Of a stretch of 64,000 bases of DNA, positions 16,574 through 26,790 are shown piece by piece. The notes under the pieces are model-generated. The model made no database searches. It was not told the DNA's origin and saw only the letters and a list, made by a program, of their open reading frames with translations. A program made the translations under genes and the position numbers. Source of the stretch: Mesorhizobium sp. M1C.F.Ca.ET.210.01.1.1 (lineage in GTDB: Bacteria; Pseudomonadota; Alphaproteobacteria; Rhizobiales; Rhizobiaceae); NCBI RefSeq assembly GCF_004791585.1, contig NZ_SRUU01000007.1, forward strand, positions 186,001 to 250,000, written 5' to 3'. Numbering within the stretch: the stretch's first letter is position 1; each line of letters opens with the position of its first letter.

Positions 16574-18610
16574 TTAGATGTCCTTGACTAGGCGCAATGC
16601 GTCATAAATTGCCGCGTGCGTATTTCGGGCGGCGACAGCGTCGCCGATCCGAAACAGCTGGAATAGTCCTGCGGAGTTGCGTCTCATCGACTGTGGCTTT
16701 CCGCTTATTAGCTCGTCGTAAGACACGGCGCCCTCGTTGGAGGACTTCGGTTTGAGTTCGAAGTAGACGTCATCAAATGGTATTGTCCCGTGATTGATGA
16801 CAACTTGGTCGATGACCCGTTCCTTTGACACACCGCCATAGTCGCTTCCCACCTGGGCCACGAGTTGGTTGCCGTTCTTTTCGACCGACTCCAGACGGAA
16901 AGTGACGGTGAAGGTAACATCAAGCTTCTGGAGTGATCGCATGTAAGGCACGAGGTTCATCGCCATTACCTCCGGAGCGAATGACCTGTCCGGCGTCATG
17001 ATTTCCACTTTCGCGCCCGCGTTCGCCAGGAACTCTGCTGCCTGAAGTCCGGCATGGTCGCCAGCATCATCGAACACCAAGACATTTGTGCCTGGCTTGA
17101 CGTCGCCGGAGATGATGTCCCATGACGAAACCACGAACTCATTGCCCTTCATCAGAACTTCGGTATTGGGCAGGCCACCCGTGGCGACGATCACGACGTC
17201 CGGATTCTCCGCCTCGATGGTGGCGGCTTCGGCCCAAGTGTTGAAGCGGAAGGTGACACCGAGCTTGTGGCATTGGGCCATACGCCAATCGATGATACTG
17301 ATCATCTCCTTGCGGCGGGCACTTTGTGCTGTAAGACGGATCTGCCCGCCCGGATCGTTGGCTGCTTCAAAAACCACGACCTCGTGTCCTCGTTCGCCCG
17401 CCACACGCGCCGCCTCAAGTCCTGCCGGGCCGGCGCCGACGATGACAATCTTTTTGCGGATCTCGGCCTTCTCAATCACATGGGGCATTTCCTGTTCGCG
17501 CCCGGTAGCCGCGTTGTGGATGCAGAACGCCAACCCGCCTTGATATATGCGATCCAGGCAGTAGTTGGCGCCGACGCAGGGTCGGATGTCCTCTTCCCGC
17601 TTCTCGATGATCTTCCTCACGATGTGAGGGTCGGTCATATGGGCGCGCGTCATGCCGACCATGTCCACCTTGCCGGCCGCGATCGCATGTCGGGCGGTCG
17701 CGACGTCCGGGATCTTCGCCGCATGAAACGTGGGAAACTTGGTTGCTGCGCGGATCTCGCCAGCGAAGTCGAGATGAGGCGAGTTGGCCATACCCTGAAT
17801 CGGGATCACATCGGTGAGACCCGGGTCAGTGTCGATGTGGCCGCGGATCACGTTGAGATAGTCGATGAGGCCGCTGTCCTTGAGGCGCCGGGATATCTCC
17901 AATCCATCCGCCTTGTTGGTCCCGCCAGGCAAACGCTCGTCTGCGGTGTAACGCACGCCAAGGATGAATTCCTCGCCCACCCTTTCGCGCATGGCCTTGA
18001 ATACGTCGAGGCAGAAGCGCATGCGATTGTCGAGCGAGCCTCCGTATGGGCTATCCAGCTCATTCGTCAGCGGCGATGCGAATTGGTCGATCAGATGACC
18101 GTAAGCCTCGAGCTCGACGCCATCCATGCCGCCGGCCTTCATGCGTTCCGCGGCATCGGCGAAATCCTTGATAATGCGCTCGATGTCCCAATCTTCGATC
18201 TTCTTTGGGAAGGCCCGATGTGCGGCTTCGCGGTGATGTGAAGGAGCTACCACAGGGAGCCAATCGCCCTTGTCCCAGCGCGTCCGTCTGCCGAGATGGG
18301 TCAACTGAATCATGATCGCGGCACCCTCTTCGTGGACGGCGTCGGTCATTTGCCTGATCCAGGGGACGATCTCATCCTTGTACGCGAGCAGATTGTTGAA
18401 GACCGGCGGGCTGTCCCTCGAAACGGCGGCAGAGCCGGCGGTCATCGTAAGCGCGACGCCGCCTTTGGCACGTTCGACGGTGTAGGCGCGATACCGCTCT
18501 TTTGGCATGCCATCTTCAGGGTATGCTGGTTCGTGTGATGTTACGATTATTCGATTGCGAAGCGTGAGGTGCTTCAATTTATACGGCTGGAGAAGAGGAT
18601 CGTGCGACAC
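16574..18610 (-). CDS. stcD: StcD-like N-methylproline demethylase (FMN/FAD/Fe-S oxidoreductase)
   Basis: A 678-residue protein of the trimethylamine dehydrogenase / 2,4-dienoyl-CoA reductase family. An old-yellow-enzyme TIM barrel fills about residues 1-340, followed by an Fe-S segment (CVGANYC...C) and an FAD/NAD domain starting with VGAGPAGLEAA. One of the canonical cluster cysteines (CxGCxxC) is alanine here, which I believe is common in StcD-type proteins. It should demethylate a secondary or tertiary N-methyl amine such as N-methylproline. It is third in the operon behind the Rieske oxygenase and its reductase, as expected for stachydrine breakdown in rhizobia. Confidence 0.82.
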   Translation of the reverse strand: MSHDPLLQPYKLKHLTLRNRIIVTSHEPAYPEDGMPKERYRAYTVERAKGGVALTMTAGSAAVSRDSPPVFNNLLAYKDEIVPWIRQMTDAVHEEGAAIMIQLTHLGRRTRWDKGDWLPVVAPSHHREAAHRAFPKKIEDWDIERIIKDFADAAERMKAGGMDGVELEAYGHLIDQFASPLTNELDSPYGGSLDNRMRFCLDVFKAMRERVGEEFILGVRYTADERLPGGTNKADGLEISRRLKDSGLIDYLNVIRGHIDTDPGLTDVIPIQGMANSPHLDFAGEIRAATKFPTFHAAKIPDVATARHAIAAGKVDMVGMTRAHMTDPHIVRKIIEKREEDIRPCVGANYCLDRIYQGGLAFCIHNAATGREQEMPHVIEKAEIRKKIVIVGAGPAGLEAARVAGERGHEVVVFEAANDPGGQIRLTAQSARRKEMISIIDWRMAQCHKLGVTFRFNTWAEAATIEAENPDVVIVATGGLPNTEVLMKGNEFVVSSWDIISGDVKPGTNVLVFDDAGDHAGLQAAEFLANAGAKVEIMTPDRSFAPEVMAMNLVPYMRSLQKLDVTFTVTFRLESVEKNGNQLVAQVGSDYGGVSKERVIDQVVINHGTIPFDDVYFELKPKSSNEGAVSYDELISGKPQSMRRNSAGLFQLFRIGDAVAARNTHAAIYDALRLVKDI

Positions 18611-18654
18611 CGGTCGACCTCCGTTAGATACGATGGGGATGAGTACTCAGGCAG

Positions 18655-19722
18655 CTATGCTTCGAGCCTGACCAGGCCGACTGGGTTCGAGCAGCAGGCA
18701 AGAATGAAACCGTCGGCGATCTCGTCTTCTGTGATGCCGCCATTGTGCACCATATGCACCTGGCCTTCGGTTTTGCGGACCTTGCAGGTCCCGCATATCC
18801 CCATGCTGCAGCCTGAACGGATCATCAGGCCGGCAGACCGCGCGGCCGTCAGAACCGTATCCGTCTCGACGCACTTCGCGGAGATGCCGGACAAGCTGAA
18901 CTCGATCTGAGCCTCGGTCTTGTCTCCGGGAATGAAGTCATCCGGAACATTCTCTACCTCCGGAAGGGGCGCGCGGAAGCTCTCTTGATGGTAGCGAGCC
19001 ATATCGAAGCCCAGACCCGCCAGCGCCTCGCGAACTGCTTGCATGAAGGGCTCCGGTCCGCAGCAAAACACTTCGCGTTCCAGGTAGTCCTGCGCCATCA
19101 GACCCAGCATCAGCTGGTTGAACATGCCCCTGTAACCGGTCCAAGGCTTGTACGGGTCGGTTTCCTCCACCACCCATTTCAGGTCGATGCCGGTTACCCG
19201 AGATGCCATATGTTCCAGCCGTTCCCGGAAGATGATTTCGGAAGGCCGGCGCGCGCAGTGGACAAAGACGATATCCGGGTCAACCCCGGAATCGTACAAA
19301 TTGGTCGTCATGGACATCATCGGCGTGATGCCCGAGCCGGCGGAGATGAAGAGGTACTTTTCGGCAGGTTGGTGCGCGATTGAGAAAGTGCCGCCTGGAC
19401 CGATAGCCCGCAGGCGCGTGCCGGGACGCAGCTTGTCGAACATCCAACGCGTGCCGATCGAGTCTGCCTGCGCCTTTACCGTGATTGTCAGGGAGGTCGG
19501 TCGCGACGGAGACGAGGAAAGCGTGTAGGTCCGATAGATCGGGCCGCCGGGAACAGGCAGCTCCAATGTAAGGAACTGCCCTGGATCGAAATTGAACAGC
19601 GCCCCCGACGGCGACCGGAAGCAGAAAGTCAAAACGTTCGGCGCCTCGGGAAGAAAGGAAACGCATTCGAGTTCTTCTGAATCGGTCCAGAAAACCAGCT
19701 TGGGTTTTGTGACGACATTCAT
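18655..19722 (-). CDS. ferredoxin-type reductase of a Rieske oxygenase (FAD, NAD, 2Fe-2S)
   Basis: A 355-residue electron-transfer flavoprotein. The FAD-binding RTYTLSSSP is at about residue 64, the NAD-binding FISAGSGITPMMS at about 128, and a C-terminal plant-type ferredoxin has CSMGICGTC with the last ligand in ILACCS. It resembles GbcB/StcB-type reductases that feed electrons to a Rieske oxygenase. Its start is 4 bases after the Rieske gene's stop, so the two are a functional pair. Confidence 0.9.
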   Translation of the reverse strand: MNVVTKPKLVFWTDSEELECVSFLPEAPNVLTFCFRSPSGALFNFDPGQFLTLELPVPGGPIYRTYTLSSSPSRPTSLTITVKAQADSIGTRWMFDKLRPGTRLRAIGPGGTFSIAHQPAEKYLFISAGSGITPMMSMTTNLYDSGVDPDIVFVHCARRPSEIIFRERLEHMASRVTGIDLKWVVEETDPYKPWTGYRGMFNQLMLGLMAQDYLEREVFCCGPEPFMQAVREALAGLGFDMARYHQESFRAPLPEVENVPDDFIPGDKTEAQIEFSLSGISAKCVETDTVLTAARSAGLMIRSGCSMGICGTCKVRKTEGQVHMVHNGGITEDEIADGFILACCSNPVGLVRLEA

Positions 19723-19726
19723 CCAC

Positions 19727-21055
<1,329 letters not shown>

Positions 21056-21068
21056 TTAGTTTATCTAA
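21056..21068. promoter_or_regulatory. candidate LysR box TTAGTTTATCTAA
   Basis: An imperfect palindrome in the gap between the Rieske operon and the divergent LysR gene, 55 bases before the LysR start. A closely similar box, ATTAGTTTAAGTAAT, stands at 23123-23137. GcvA-type LysR proteins are known to bind CTAAT-containing sites. Confidence 0.4.
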
Positions 21069-21122
21069 CTTGGCTTCCCACGAAACGGCAGTTGAAGCTG
21101 GCAACATCTCGAAGAGGCGCCG

Positions 21123-21998
21123 ATGCCCAGACCTTATGATCTCCCTTCGATGACGGCTCTCATATGCTTCGAGGCGGCAGCCCGAAATGAGAGCTTCAAG
21201 ACGGCTGCTCGGGAATTGAACGTCACGCCGGCGGCAGTCAGCCACCAGATCAAGGCGCTTGAGAGTGATCTGAAATGCGACCTCTTCCTGCGTAGAAGCC
21301 GGGGTGTCGAATTGACGGAGAAGGGGGCCTTTTTGTTCGTTGCTCTTCAGCGCGGATTTGAGATCATCTCCGAAGCAGTTTCCCAAATGCGCGACCGGCC
21401 TGAAGCCGTCGATGTAACCATCAGGACGACCACGGCGGTAAGTTCACTTTGGCTGACCCCGAAAATTTCGACATTCTGGAAAAGCCATCCCGCTGTTACG
21501 GTCTCGCAGATCGTAAGCGACGTGCCGGCCACGGCCATCCGCTGCGACCTCAGCATTCAATACGGAACTCCCCAGGAAAATGAGGAGTGTCACGAACTTT
21601 TTCGAGATCGGATCGTCGCGCTTGGCACCCCGAGATTTGCCTCCGAGCATGGCATTTCCAGAGTCGAAGATTTATTGGGGGCGCCCTTGATTCATTTGAG
21701 CAGCGAGGAAACCGGTTGGACGAATTGGAACGATTGGTTTCAAGCGCTTGGCAAAGGAAATCCCAAGGGCCGGAAATTCTCCGTCAACAACTATATGATT
21801 GCGCTGCAGGCAGCTCAGGATGATGTCGGTGCGGTGCTTGGCTGGGACGGGTTGGTGGAAAGCCTGATGCGCGAGCGGCGCCTGGTTAAACTGGTGCCTG
21901 AAACCATCACGTCGCCGATGGGATTCTATTTGAAGATCCATCCGAGCGCCGGGGCGAAAAGTCGACTTTTCGCCAGGTGGCTTGCTTCGAGTTCTTGA
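21123..21998 (+). CDS. LysR-family regulator of betaine genes (GcvA-like)
   Basis: A 291-residue LysR protein with the helix-turn-helix near residues 7-65 (TALICFEAAARNESFKTAAR, then ELNVTPAAVSHQIKALESDL) and a substrate-binding domain behind. It is divergent from the Rieske/StcD operon, the usual position for a regulator of that operon, and convergent with the 2OG-Fe oxygenase gene. It is a paralogue of the LysR gene at 14775. Confidence 0.9.
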   Translation: MPRPYDLPSMTALICFEAAARNESFKTAARELNVTPAAVSHQIKALESDLKCDLFLRRSRGVELTEKGAFLFVALQRGFEIISEAVSQMRDRPEAVDVTIRTTTAVSSLWLTPKISTFWKSHPAVTVSQIVSDVPATAIRCDLSIQYGTPQENEECHELFRDRIVALGTPRFASEHGISRVEDLLGAPLIHLSSEETGWTNWNDWFQALGKGNPKGRKFSVNNYMIALQAAQDDVGAVLGWDGLVESLMRERRLVKLVPETITSPMGFYLKIHPSAGAKSRLFARWLASSS

Positions 21999-22038
21999 AG
22001 GCTGCAATCCTGCGGAGCCTTCCCCGGGTTGTCGGGCT

Positions 22039-23043
22039 TCAGCCCGCTTTTGCCAAGTGGGCATAGCTGGCGGCAAATCGCCCGAATTTGTGCTGCCCAC
22101 ATGTCACCGGCTTATAACGAATTGGATTGACAGCGGTGACACACGACGCCAACGGCTCGACGGTTGCCTCGAAATCCGCGTCGATGAAGAAGGGGATCGA
22201 ATATCGCTCACGCCCGGAGGTGTTCACGACGCGATGCATGTTCGCGAGGTAAACATCATTGGTCAGCCGCTGAATAAGATCTCCGATGTTGATGACGAAG
22301 GTGCCGGGAATAGGCGTGCCTTCTACCCAGTCACCGTCCCGGTTCATCACTTGGAGGCCACCGACGTCGTCCTGTGCCAGGATGGTCAGATTGCCATAGT
22401 CCGTGTGCGCGCCGATACCGATGATGTTTTCGCCGACATAGCCGCGCTGCGGTGGGTAATGAAGCAAGCGCTGAATGCTGATTGGGTTGCGCATCAGCGC
22501 CTCGAAGTGGTCCTGCGGCAGGTCCAGGCTAAGCGCGATCCCCTTCAACAGCATCTTTGCCAGATCCACCATCTTCTGGTGGTATCCGTATGTCAGCTCC
22601 CTAAACTCGGGGAAGGCTGATGGCCATTGGTTTGCGCCAAAGAAAGGGCCTTCCAGGGCTGGGCGCTCGGGACCGATGTCGAAGCACTCCTTCAGGTCTT
22701 TGGTCTTTCCGGGGTCGGTGTTTTCGCCGAATGGCTCGATATATCCGCGAAGTGCGACATCGGATTTGCTGACGTGCAAATCCATCTTCTCCGACATTGG
22801 CAATTGGAAGAACCGGCGGCTGACGTCGAACACTGAATCGACGAAATCCTGCGCAACGCCGTGGTTCTTCACATACATAAAGCCGGTGTTCGAAAGCGCC
22901 CAGCGGATTTGCTTGGCTACGCCCTGCTTGTCGCTTCCGTCGAGAAGCGGCGCTATATCGACCACTGGGATCTTGTCAAAGCTTTCGCGCTTTGCGCGCA
23001 ATTTGTCGTCGAGCTTGGCAACGAGGTCAATGGACATGTTCAC
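22039..23043 (-). CDS. 2-oxoglutarate/Fe(II) oxygenase, isopenicillin-N-synthase family
   Basis: A 334-residue double-stranded beta-helix oxygenase. The iron facial triad is H213, D215 and H270 (GAHTDYGN and MHRVVN), and R280-Y-S282 would hold 2-oxoglutarate. The N-terminal DIOX_N region starts IPVVDIAPLL. Such bacterial enzymes hydroxylate or open small molecules; the substrate is unknown. Its promoter carries a box like that of the Rieske operon, and the divergent neighbour is an MttB-family methyltransferase, so a role in betaine or proline-derivative breakdown is likely but inferred. Confidence 0.86.
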   Translation of the reverse strand: MNMSIDLVAKLDDKLRAKRESFDKIPVVDIAPLLDGSDKQGVAKQIRWALSNTGFMYVKNHGVAQDFVDSVFDVSRRFFQLPMSEKMDLHVSKSDVALRGYIEPFGENTDPGKTKDLKECFDIGPERPALEGPFFGANQWPSAFPEFRELTYGYHQKMVDLAKMLLKGIALSLDLPQDHFEALMRNPISIQRLLHYPPQRGYVGENIIGIGAHTDYGNLTILAQDDVGGLQVMNRDGDWVEGTPIPGTFVINIGDLIQRLTNDVYLANMHRVVNTSGRERYSIPFFIDADFEATVEPLASCVTAVNPIRYKPVTCGQHKFGRFAASYAHLAKAG

Positions 23044-23122
23044 ACCTTGAGGCGGTTTCTGGCGGTGCGCGGAATAATGGGCTTTTCTAGAACCTTCTCA
23101 ACGGCAAAAAAATTTCGGACAA

Positions 23123-23137
23123 ATTAGTTTAAGTAAT
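23123..23137. promoter_or_regulatory. candidate LysR box ATTAGTTTAAGTAAT
   Basis: It lies 80 bases upstream of the 2OG-Fe oxygenase start and shares TTAGTTTAnnTAA with 21056-21068. It could serve the oxygenase, the divergent MttB-family gene, or both. Confidence 0.4.
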
Positions 23138-23428
23138 CTGGTGCCCCGGGACTCCCGCCTCCGAATTTAGCAGCGGATCTCCGCCGGGTCCTGCGACAAT
23201 GCGCGTTGCTGGCGCAAGTGGGCGAGGCGACGGATCCTTGCGATCCTGAGGCTGCCATGGTGAGTCAGGGCTCGAGACCGCGTTATGGCGACGAATCTCG
23301 ATCTCCCCACCCACAACACCGCGCGTCTGACGGCCGTTTAATCAACTCAGGCGTGAGACTTTTGCAGTAGGTCAAGCCTTCGTACCTGGGCAATAGTGGC
23401 GCCTTGTCCGACGTGGGAGATTTTTTGT
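23138..23428. other. intergenic stretch without a recognised gene
   Basis: The divergent gap between the oxygenase and the MttB-family gene. Short open frames exist on both strands, but none has a ribosome site or a recognisable motif. It may hold a promoter for the MttB-family gene or decayed sequence. Confidence 0.5.
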
Positions 23429-24994
23429 TTGGAGGCCGCCCTGACTGCACAGCTGCAAGTTTCTCGTAGAGGAGGGCGGGAGGCTCGACGGACCATCCGC
23501 ACGGCGCCGAAAATCGATATGCTGCCGACGCTGAAGCGCGGCCTGCCGGTCGTGGAGCCGATGGATGCCGAGCAGGTCGAGCGCATTCATGAGGCTTCGC
23601 TTGCGATCCTCGAAGACGTGGGCGTGGTGTTCCGCGACCCAATCGCGATCGAGGATTGGAAGAGGGCCGGCGCCGACGTCAGGGCCGACGACCGGGTGTA
23701 TCTTGACCGCGGCCTGGTCATGGAACTCATCAAGACTATTCCTTCCAAGATCGAATATTTCGCCCGCGATCCGGCGAAAAATGTCGAGCTCGGCGGGCCG
23801 AAGTCGATCTTCGTGCCGATGACCGGCGCGCCCTACATGCGCGACCTTGATGACGTCAGGCGCGGCCCGACGATTGCGGATCTCGGCACCTTCCACAAGC
23901 TGGCGCACATGATGCCGGCGCTGCACTCGTCGGCGCACCATATCGTCGAGCCGATGGACATCGTCGTCGCGCATCGGCACCTGCATATCACCTACTCGTC
24001 GATGAAGCACTCCGACAAGATGTTCATGGGCATGACAACGTCGCCCAAGAATGCCGAGGACGTGCTCGACATGTGCGAGATCCTGTTCGGCGAAGGCTTC
24101 CTGGAGACACACGCGGTCGCGACCGGCAATTGCAACGGCAATTCGCCGCTGGTCTGGGACCAGGTGATGCTCGGCGCCATGCGCGCCTTCTGCCGGCGCA
24201 ACCAGCCGGTGCTGTGCTCGCCCTTCGTTCTCGGCGGCGCCAACACGCCGGCCTCCACAGCCGCGGCCGTGGCGCAGCTCAATGCCGAGGCGCTCTCCGC
24301 GCTTGCCTATACCCAGGTGATCCGCAAAGGCTGCCCCGCGATCTACGGGCACTACCTGTCGACGGTGTCGATGCAGTCCGGAGCGCCGATGGCGGGGACG
24401 CCGGAGATATCGCTGATGAACTTCATGATCGGCCAGATGGCGCGCCGCTACAACGTGCCGTGGCGTACCTCCAATCTGCTCGGCGGCGCCAAGGTGTTCG
24501 ATGCGCAGGCCGGCTATGAGAGCGCCATGACCATGATGGCCGTGCTGATGTCGGGCGCGAACTATATCTGGCACTCGGCAGGCTGGAACGAAGCCGGCAT
24601 GCACTGCTCGATCGCCAAGTTCGTCGTCGACGCAGAGGTCTGCTCGATGGGTTACCGCATGACTCAAGGCGTCCAGTGGGACGACTTCGACGAGGCCCTT
24701 TCCGCTGTGCGCGATGTCGGGCCGGGCGGCCATTATCTTGGCCATCCGCACACTCAAGCGAATTTCGAGCGGGCCTTCTTCATCCCGAAGCTGTTCGACA
24801 ACAACTCGATCGAGCAGTGGTACGCAGACGGGACCAAGGACATCAAACAGCGGGCACTCGAGCATGCCCGCAGGCTTTTGGCCAAGTACGAAGAGCCCGC
24901 GCTCGATATTGCGAAGGACGACGAGCTGCGCGCCTATATCGACCGACGCTCGCGCGAGATCCCCGCGGTCGATGCCCTGAACGAGGATTACTGA
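23429..24994 (+). CDS. MttB-superfamily methyltransferase (non-pyrrolysine)
   Basis: A protein of about 521 residues from a TTG start with GGGAG eight bases upstream; a GTG at 23396 is an alternative. The N-terminal RRGGREARRTIRTAP followed by ERIHEASLAILEDVGVVF is the signature of the trimethylamine/glycine-betaine methyltransferase family. No in-frame TAG occurs, so it lacks pyrrolysine and belongs with betaine-type rather than trimethylamine enzymes. Known relatives move a methyl group from a quaternary amine to a corrinoid protein. No corrinoid protein or reactivase gene is seen nearby. It is followed 1 base later by the broken epimerase gene, suggesting a former operon on a (hydroxy)proline betaine. 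Confidence 0.85.
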   Translation: MEAALTAQLQVSRRGGREARRTIRTAPKIDMLPTLKRGLPVVEPMDAEQVERIHEASLAILEDVGVVFRDPIAIEDWKRAGADVRADDRVYLDRGLVMELIKTIPSKIEYFARDPAKNVELGGPKSIFVPMTGAPYMRDLDDVRRGPTIADLGTFHKLAHMMPALHSSAHHIVEPMDIVVAHRHLHITYSSMKHSDKMFMGMTTSPKNAEDVLDMCEILFGEGFLETHAVATGNCNGNSPLVWDQVMLGAMRAFCRRNQPVLCSPFVLGGANTPASTAAAVAQLNAEALSALAYTQVIRKGCPAIYGHYLSTVSMQSGAPMAGTPEISLMNFMIGQMARRYNVPWRTSNLLGGAKVFDAQAGYESAMTMMAVLMSGANYIWHSAGWNEAGMHCSIAKFVVDAEVCSMGYRMTQGVQWDDFDEALSAVRDVGPGGHYLGHPHTQANFERAFFIPKLFDNNSIEQWYADGTKDIKQRALEHARRLLAKYEEPALDIAKDDELRAYIDRRSREIPAVDALNEDY

Positions 24995-24995
24995 G

Positions 24996-25442
24996 ATGGT
25001 CATGCGCATTGAAAGGATCAACGTCTATACGACCGAACTGCCGGTGAAGGGCGGCGTCTACCGCATGGCGAGCGACAATGTGGAGTCGCTCGATAGCACA
25101 CTCGTCGAGATTATCGCCGACAACGGGCTGGCCGGCTGGGGCGAGATCTGCCCGATCGGGCCCGTCTATCAGCCCCACCACGCATTGGGCGCCCGCGCGG
25201 CAATCGCCCAGATTGCGCCCGGCCTCGTCGGGTCGGAGATCGCCTCGATCAGACCGCTGGCGAAACGCATGGATGAGCGTTTGAACGGGCATGGCTATGC
25301 CAAGGCCGCCTTCGACATGGCCTTTTTCGACCTGCTCGGCCAAAAACTCGGCGTGCCGGTCGACGTGTCGCAGCGGCCGGGGCTGGGCGTGAAGCCGGAG
25401 CCGGGCATGTTCGGCAAGCCCGTGGCGATATACCGGGAGTGA
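24996..25442 (+). pseudogene. enolase-superfamily enzyme with internal deletion
   Basis: Residues 1-124 (MRIERINVYTTELPVKGGVY onwards) are the capping domain and first barrel helix of cis-3-hydroxyproline dehydratase / hydroxyproline betaine 2-epimerase-like proteins. The sequence then jumps, in frame, to QRPGLGVKPEPGMFGKPVAI, which looks like the extreme C-terminus of the same family. About 200 residues carrying the catalytic lysines and the D/E/D metal ligands are missing, so no activity is expected. It starts 1 base after the MttB-family gene and overlaps the GlxA-like regulator start. Confidence 0.72.
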
Positions 25443-26497
25443 TGAACGCGCCGACCAACATCAGCGCAATGAAGGCGCTGACCGCGTCGGAAACGGCGGC
25501 GGCGGTCGCCCGCCCGTTTGAGGTCGCGGTGCTGGCATTGCCCGGCTTTTCCCACCTGGCGCTTCACGCCTATATCGAGCCGCTCCGCATCGCCAACGCA
25601 GTCTCCCGGCTGCCGCTGTTTCGCTGGCAGATCGTGGGGACGAGCAGGCAGCCCATCGAAGGGGCAAACGGGCTTTCAGTCGCAGTCGATGCTTCGACGG
25701 ACGAGCTTTCAGCCGGCATTGGCGACTGCAGGGCCGATCAACTCGCCGTCATCGCGGGCGAAGCGGTGGAAAAGCAGCTGACGCCGCAGCTAAATGCTTT
25801 TCTGCGGGCGACCGCGCGGCGTGGAGTGCCGATCTCGGCTCTCGGTACGGCACCCTGGCTGCTTGCCCAGGCCGGCCTCCTGGCGAACATACGCTGCACG
25901 ATCCACTGGTCGCGGCTCGCGGCCTTTTCCGAAGTGTTTCACAAGCCGCGCATCCGCGACTCCCTGTTCGTCAAGGACGGGCAGTATTCGACCTGCGCCG
26001 GCGAGCTGGCGGCGTTCGATCTCGCGGTGGATCTGATCGGCGGCCATGCCGGCGGCTTCATCGCGCAGGAGGTCTGCCGCCACGCGACCGTCGAGGGCCA
26101 GCGCTCCGGCTCGAACCGGCAGACGGGGCCGTCGGGCCTGGCGTTTGCCGGCGTGAGCGACAAGCTGGTGCTGGCGATGCGGATCATGGAAGAGAATGTG
26201 GAACGTCCGCTGCCCGTGGATGAAGTCGCGCAGCGGGCTGGGATTTCCCGCCGGCAACTGGAGCGACTGTTTGGGACCTACATTGGATTGCCGCCGGTCC
26301 GCCACTATCTCCGAATCAGGGTCGACCACGCGAAGCGATTGATAGAAGGGACTAGGTTACCAATCATCGACATTGCAGTAGCGTGCGGGTTTATGTCCAC
26401 CTCGCATTTCGCCAAGTGCTTTCGCGCATTCAATGGGACCTCGCCGCAGCAGTGCAGGGCGATGGTACCAGCGTGGGTCGGTCCGGGGCTGGGCTGA
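25442..26497 (+). CDS. AraC/GlxA-family transcriptional regulator
   Basis: A 351-residue regulator with an N-terminal DJ-1/PfpI-like domain (about residues 20-190; VLALPGFSHLALHAYIEPLR) and two AraC helix-turn-helix motifs near the C-terminus (VDEVAQRAGISRRQLERLF and IIDIAVACGFMSTSHFAKCF). Members such as GbdR and CdhR sense betaine or carnitine derivatives. ATG 25442 overlaps the previous stop; GTG 25439 is also possible. It is a good candidate for control of the MttB, BetA and Cho genes around it. Confidence 0.86.
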   Translation: MNAPTNISAMKALTASETAAAVARPFEVAVLALPGFSHLALHAYIEPLRIANAVSRLPLFRWQIVGTSRQPIEGANGLSVAVDASTDELSAGIGDCRADQLAVIAGEAVEKQLTPQLNAFLRATARRGVPISALGTAPWLLAQAGLLANIRCTIHWSRLAAFSEVFHKPRIRDSLFVKDGQYSTCAGELAAFDLAVDLIGGHAGGFIAQEVCRHATVEGQRSGSNRQTGPSGLAFAGVSDKLVLAMRIMEENVERPLPVDEVAQRAGISRRQLERLFGTYIGLPPVRHYLRIRVDHAKRLIEGTRLPIIDIAVACGFMSTSHFAKCFRAFNGTSPQQCRAMVPAWVGPGLG

Positions 26498-26655
26498 ACA
26501 ATTTCGACTGTTCGAGGGGTCTGTGGCCTTGGAGAGATCGGCGGCCAGGATCATAACCATTGTGGTGGGTTTGCTTGCCTTCGATGATCGCCGCTCAAAG
26601 GCCACCCGTAAGCGCGTTAGGGGCAGGAGGCCTTTTGGGTTGTGCAGATAACGAA

Positions 26656-26690
26656 AAAGCCCGCCCCGGGAGGAAAAGAGGGCGGGCTTT
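26656..26690. terminator. bidirectional intrinsic terminator
   Basis: An 11-bp stem, AAAGCCCGCCC with GGGCGGGCTTT, and a 13-base loop, with A and T runs at the ends. It lies between the convergent GlxA-like gene and the BetA-like gene and can stop both transcripts. The rest of 26498-26790 shows no gene. Confidence 0.8.
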
Positions 26691-26790
26691 CGCCAGGTTG
26701 CATAGACTCCACGGCGAAGCAGCAGTTGCCTCGCTGGAGGTGCTCCCCAGGGACCAAATTGGTTTAGAGCACGGAACGCGGACACCCCCG

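Noticed and set aside
23372..25021. 549-codon open frame on the minus strand
   Set aside because: It is antisense to the well-conserved MttB-family gene, and its His/Arg/Asp-rich translation is typical of GC-rich shadow frames.
26700..26790. tRNA-like looking stretch after the terminator
   Set aside because: No cloverleaf pairing or T-loop could be assembled on either strand.
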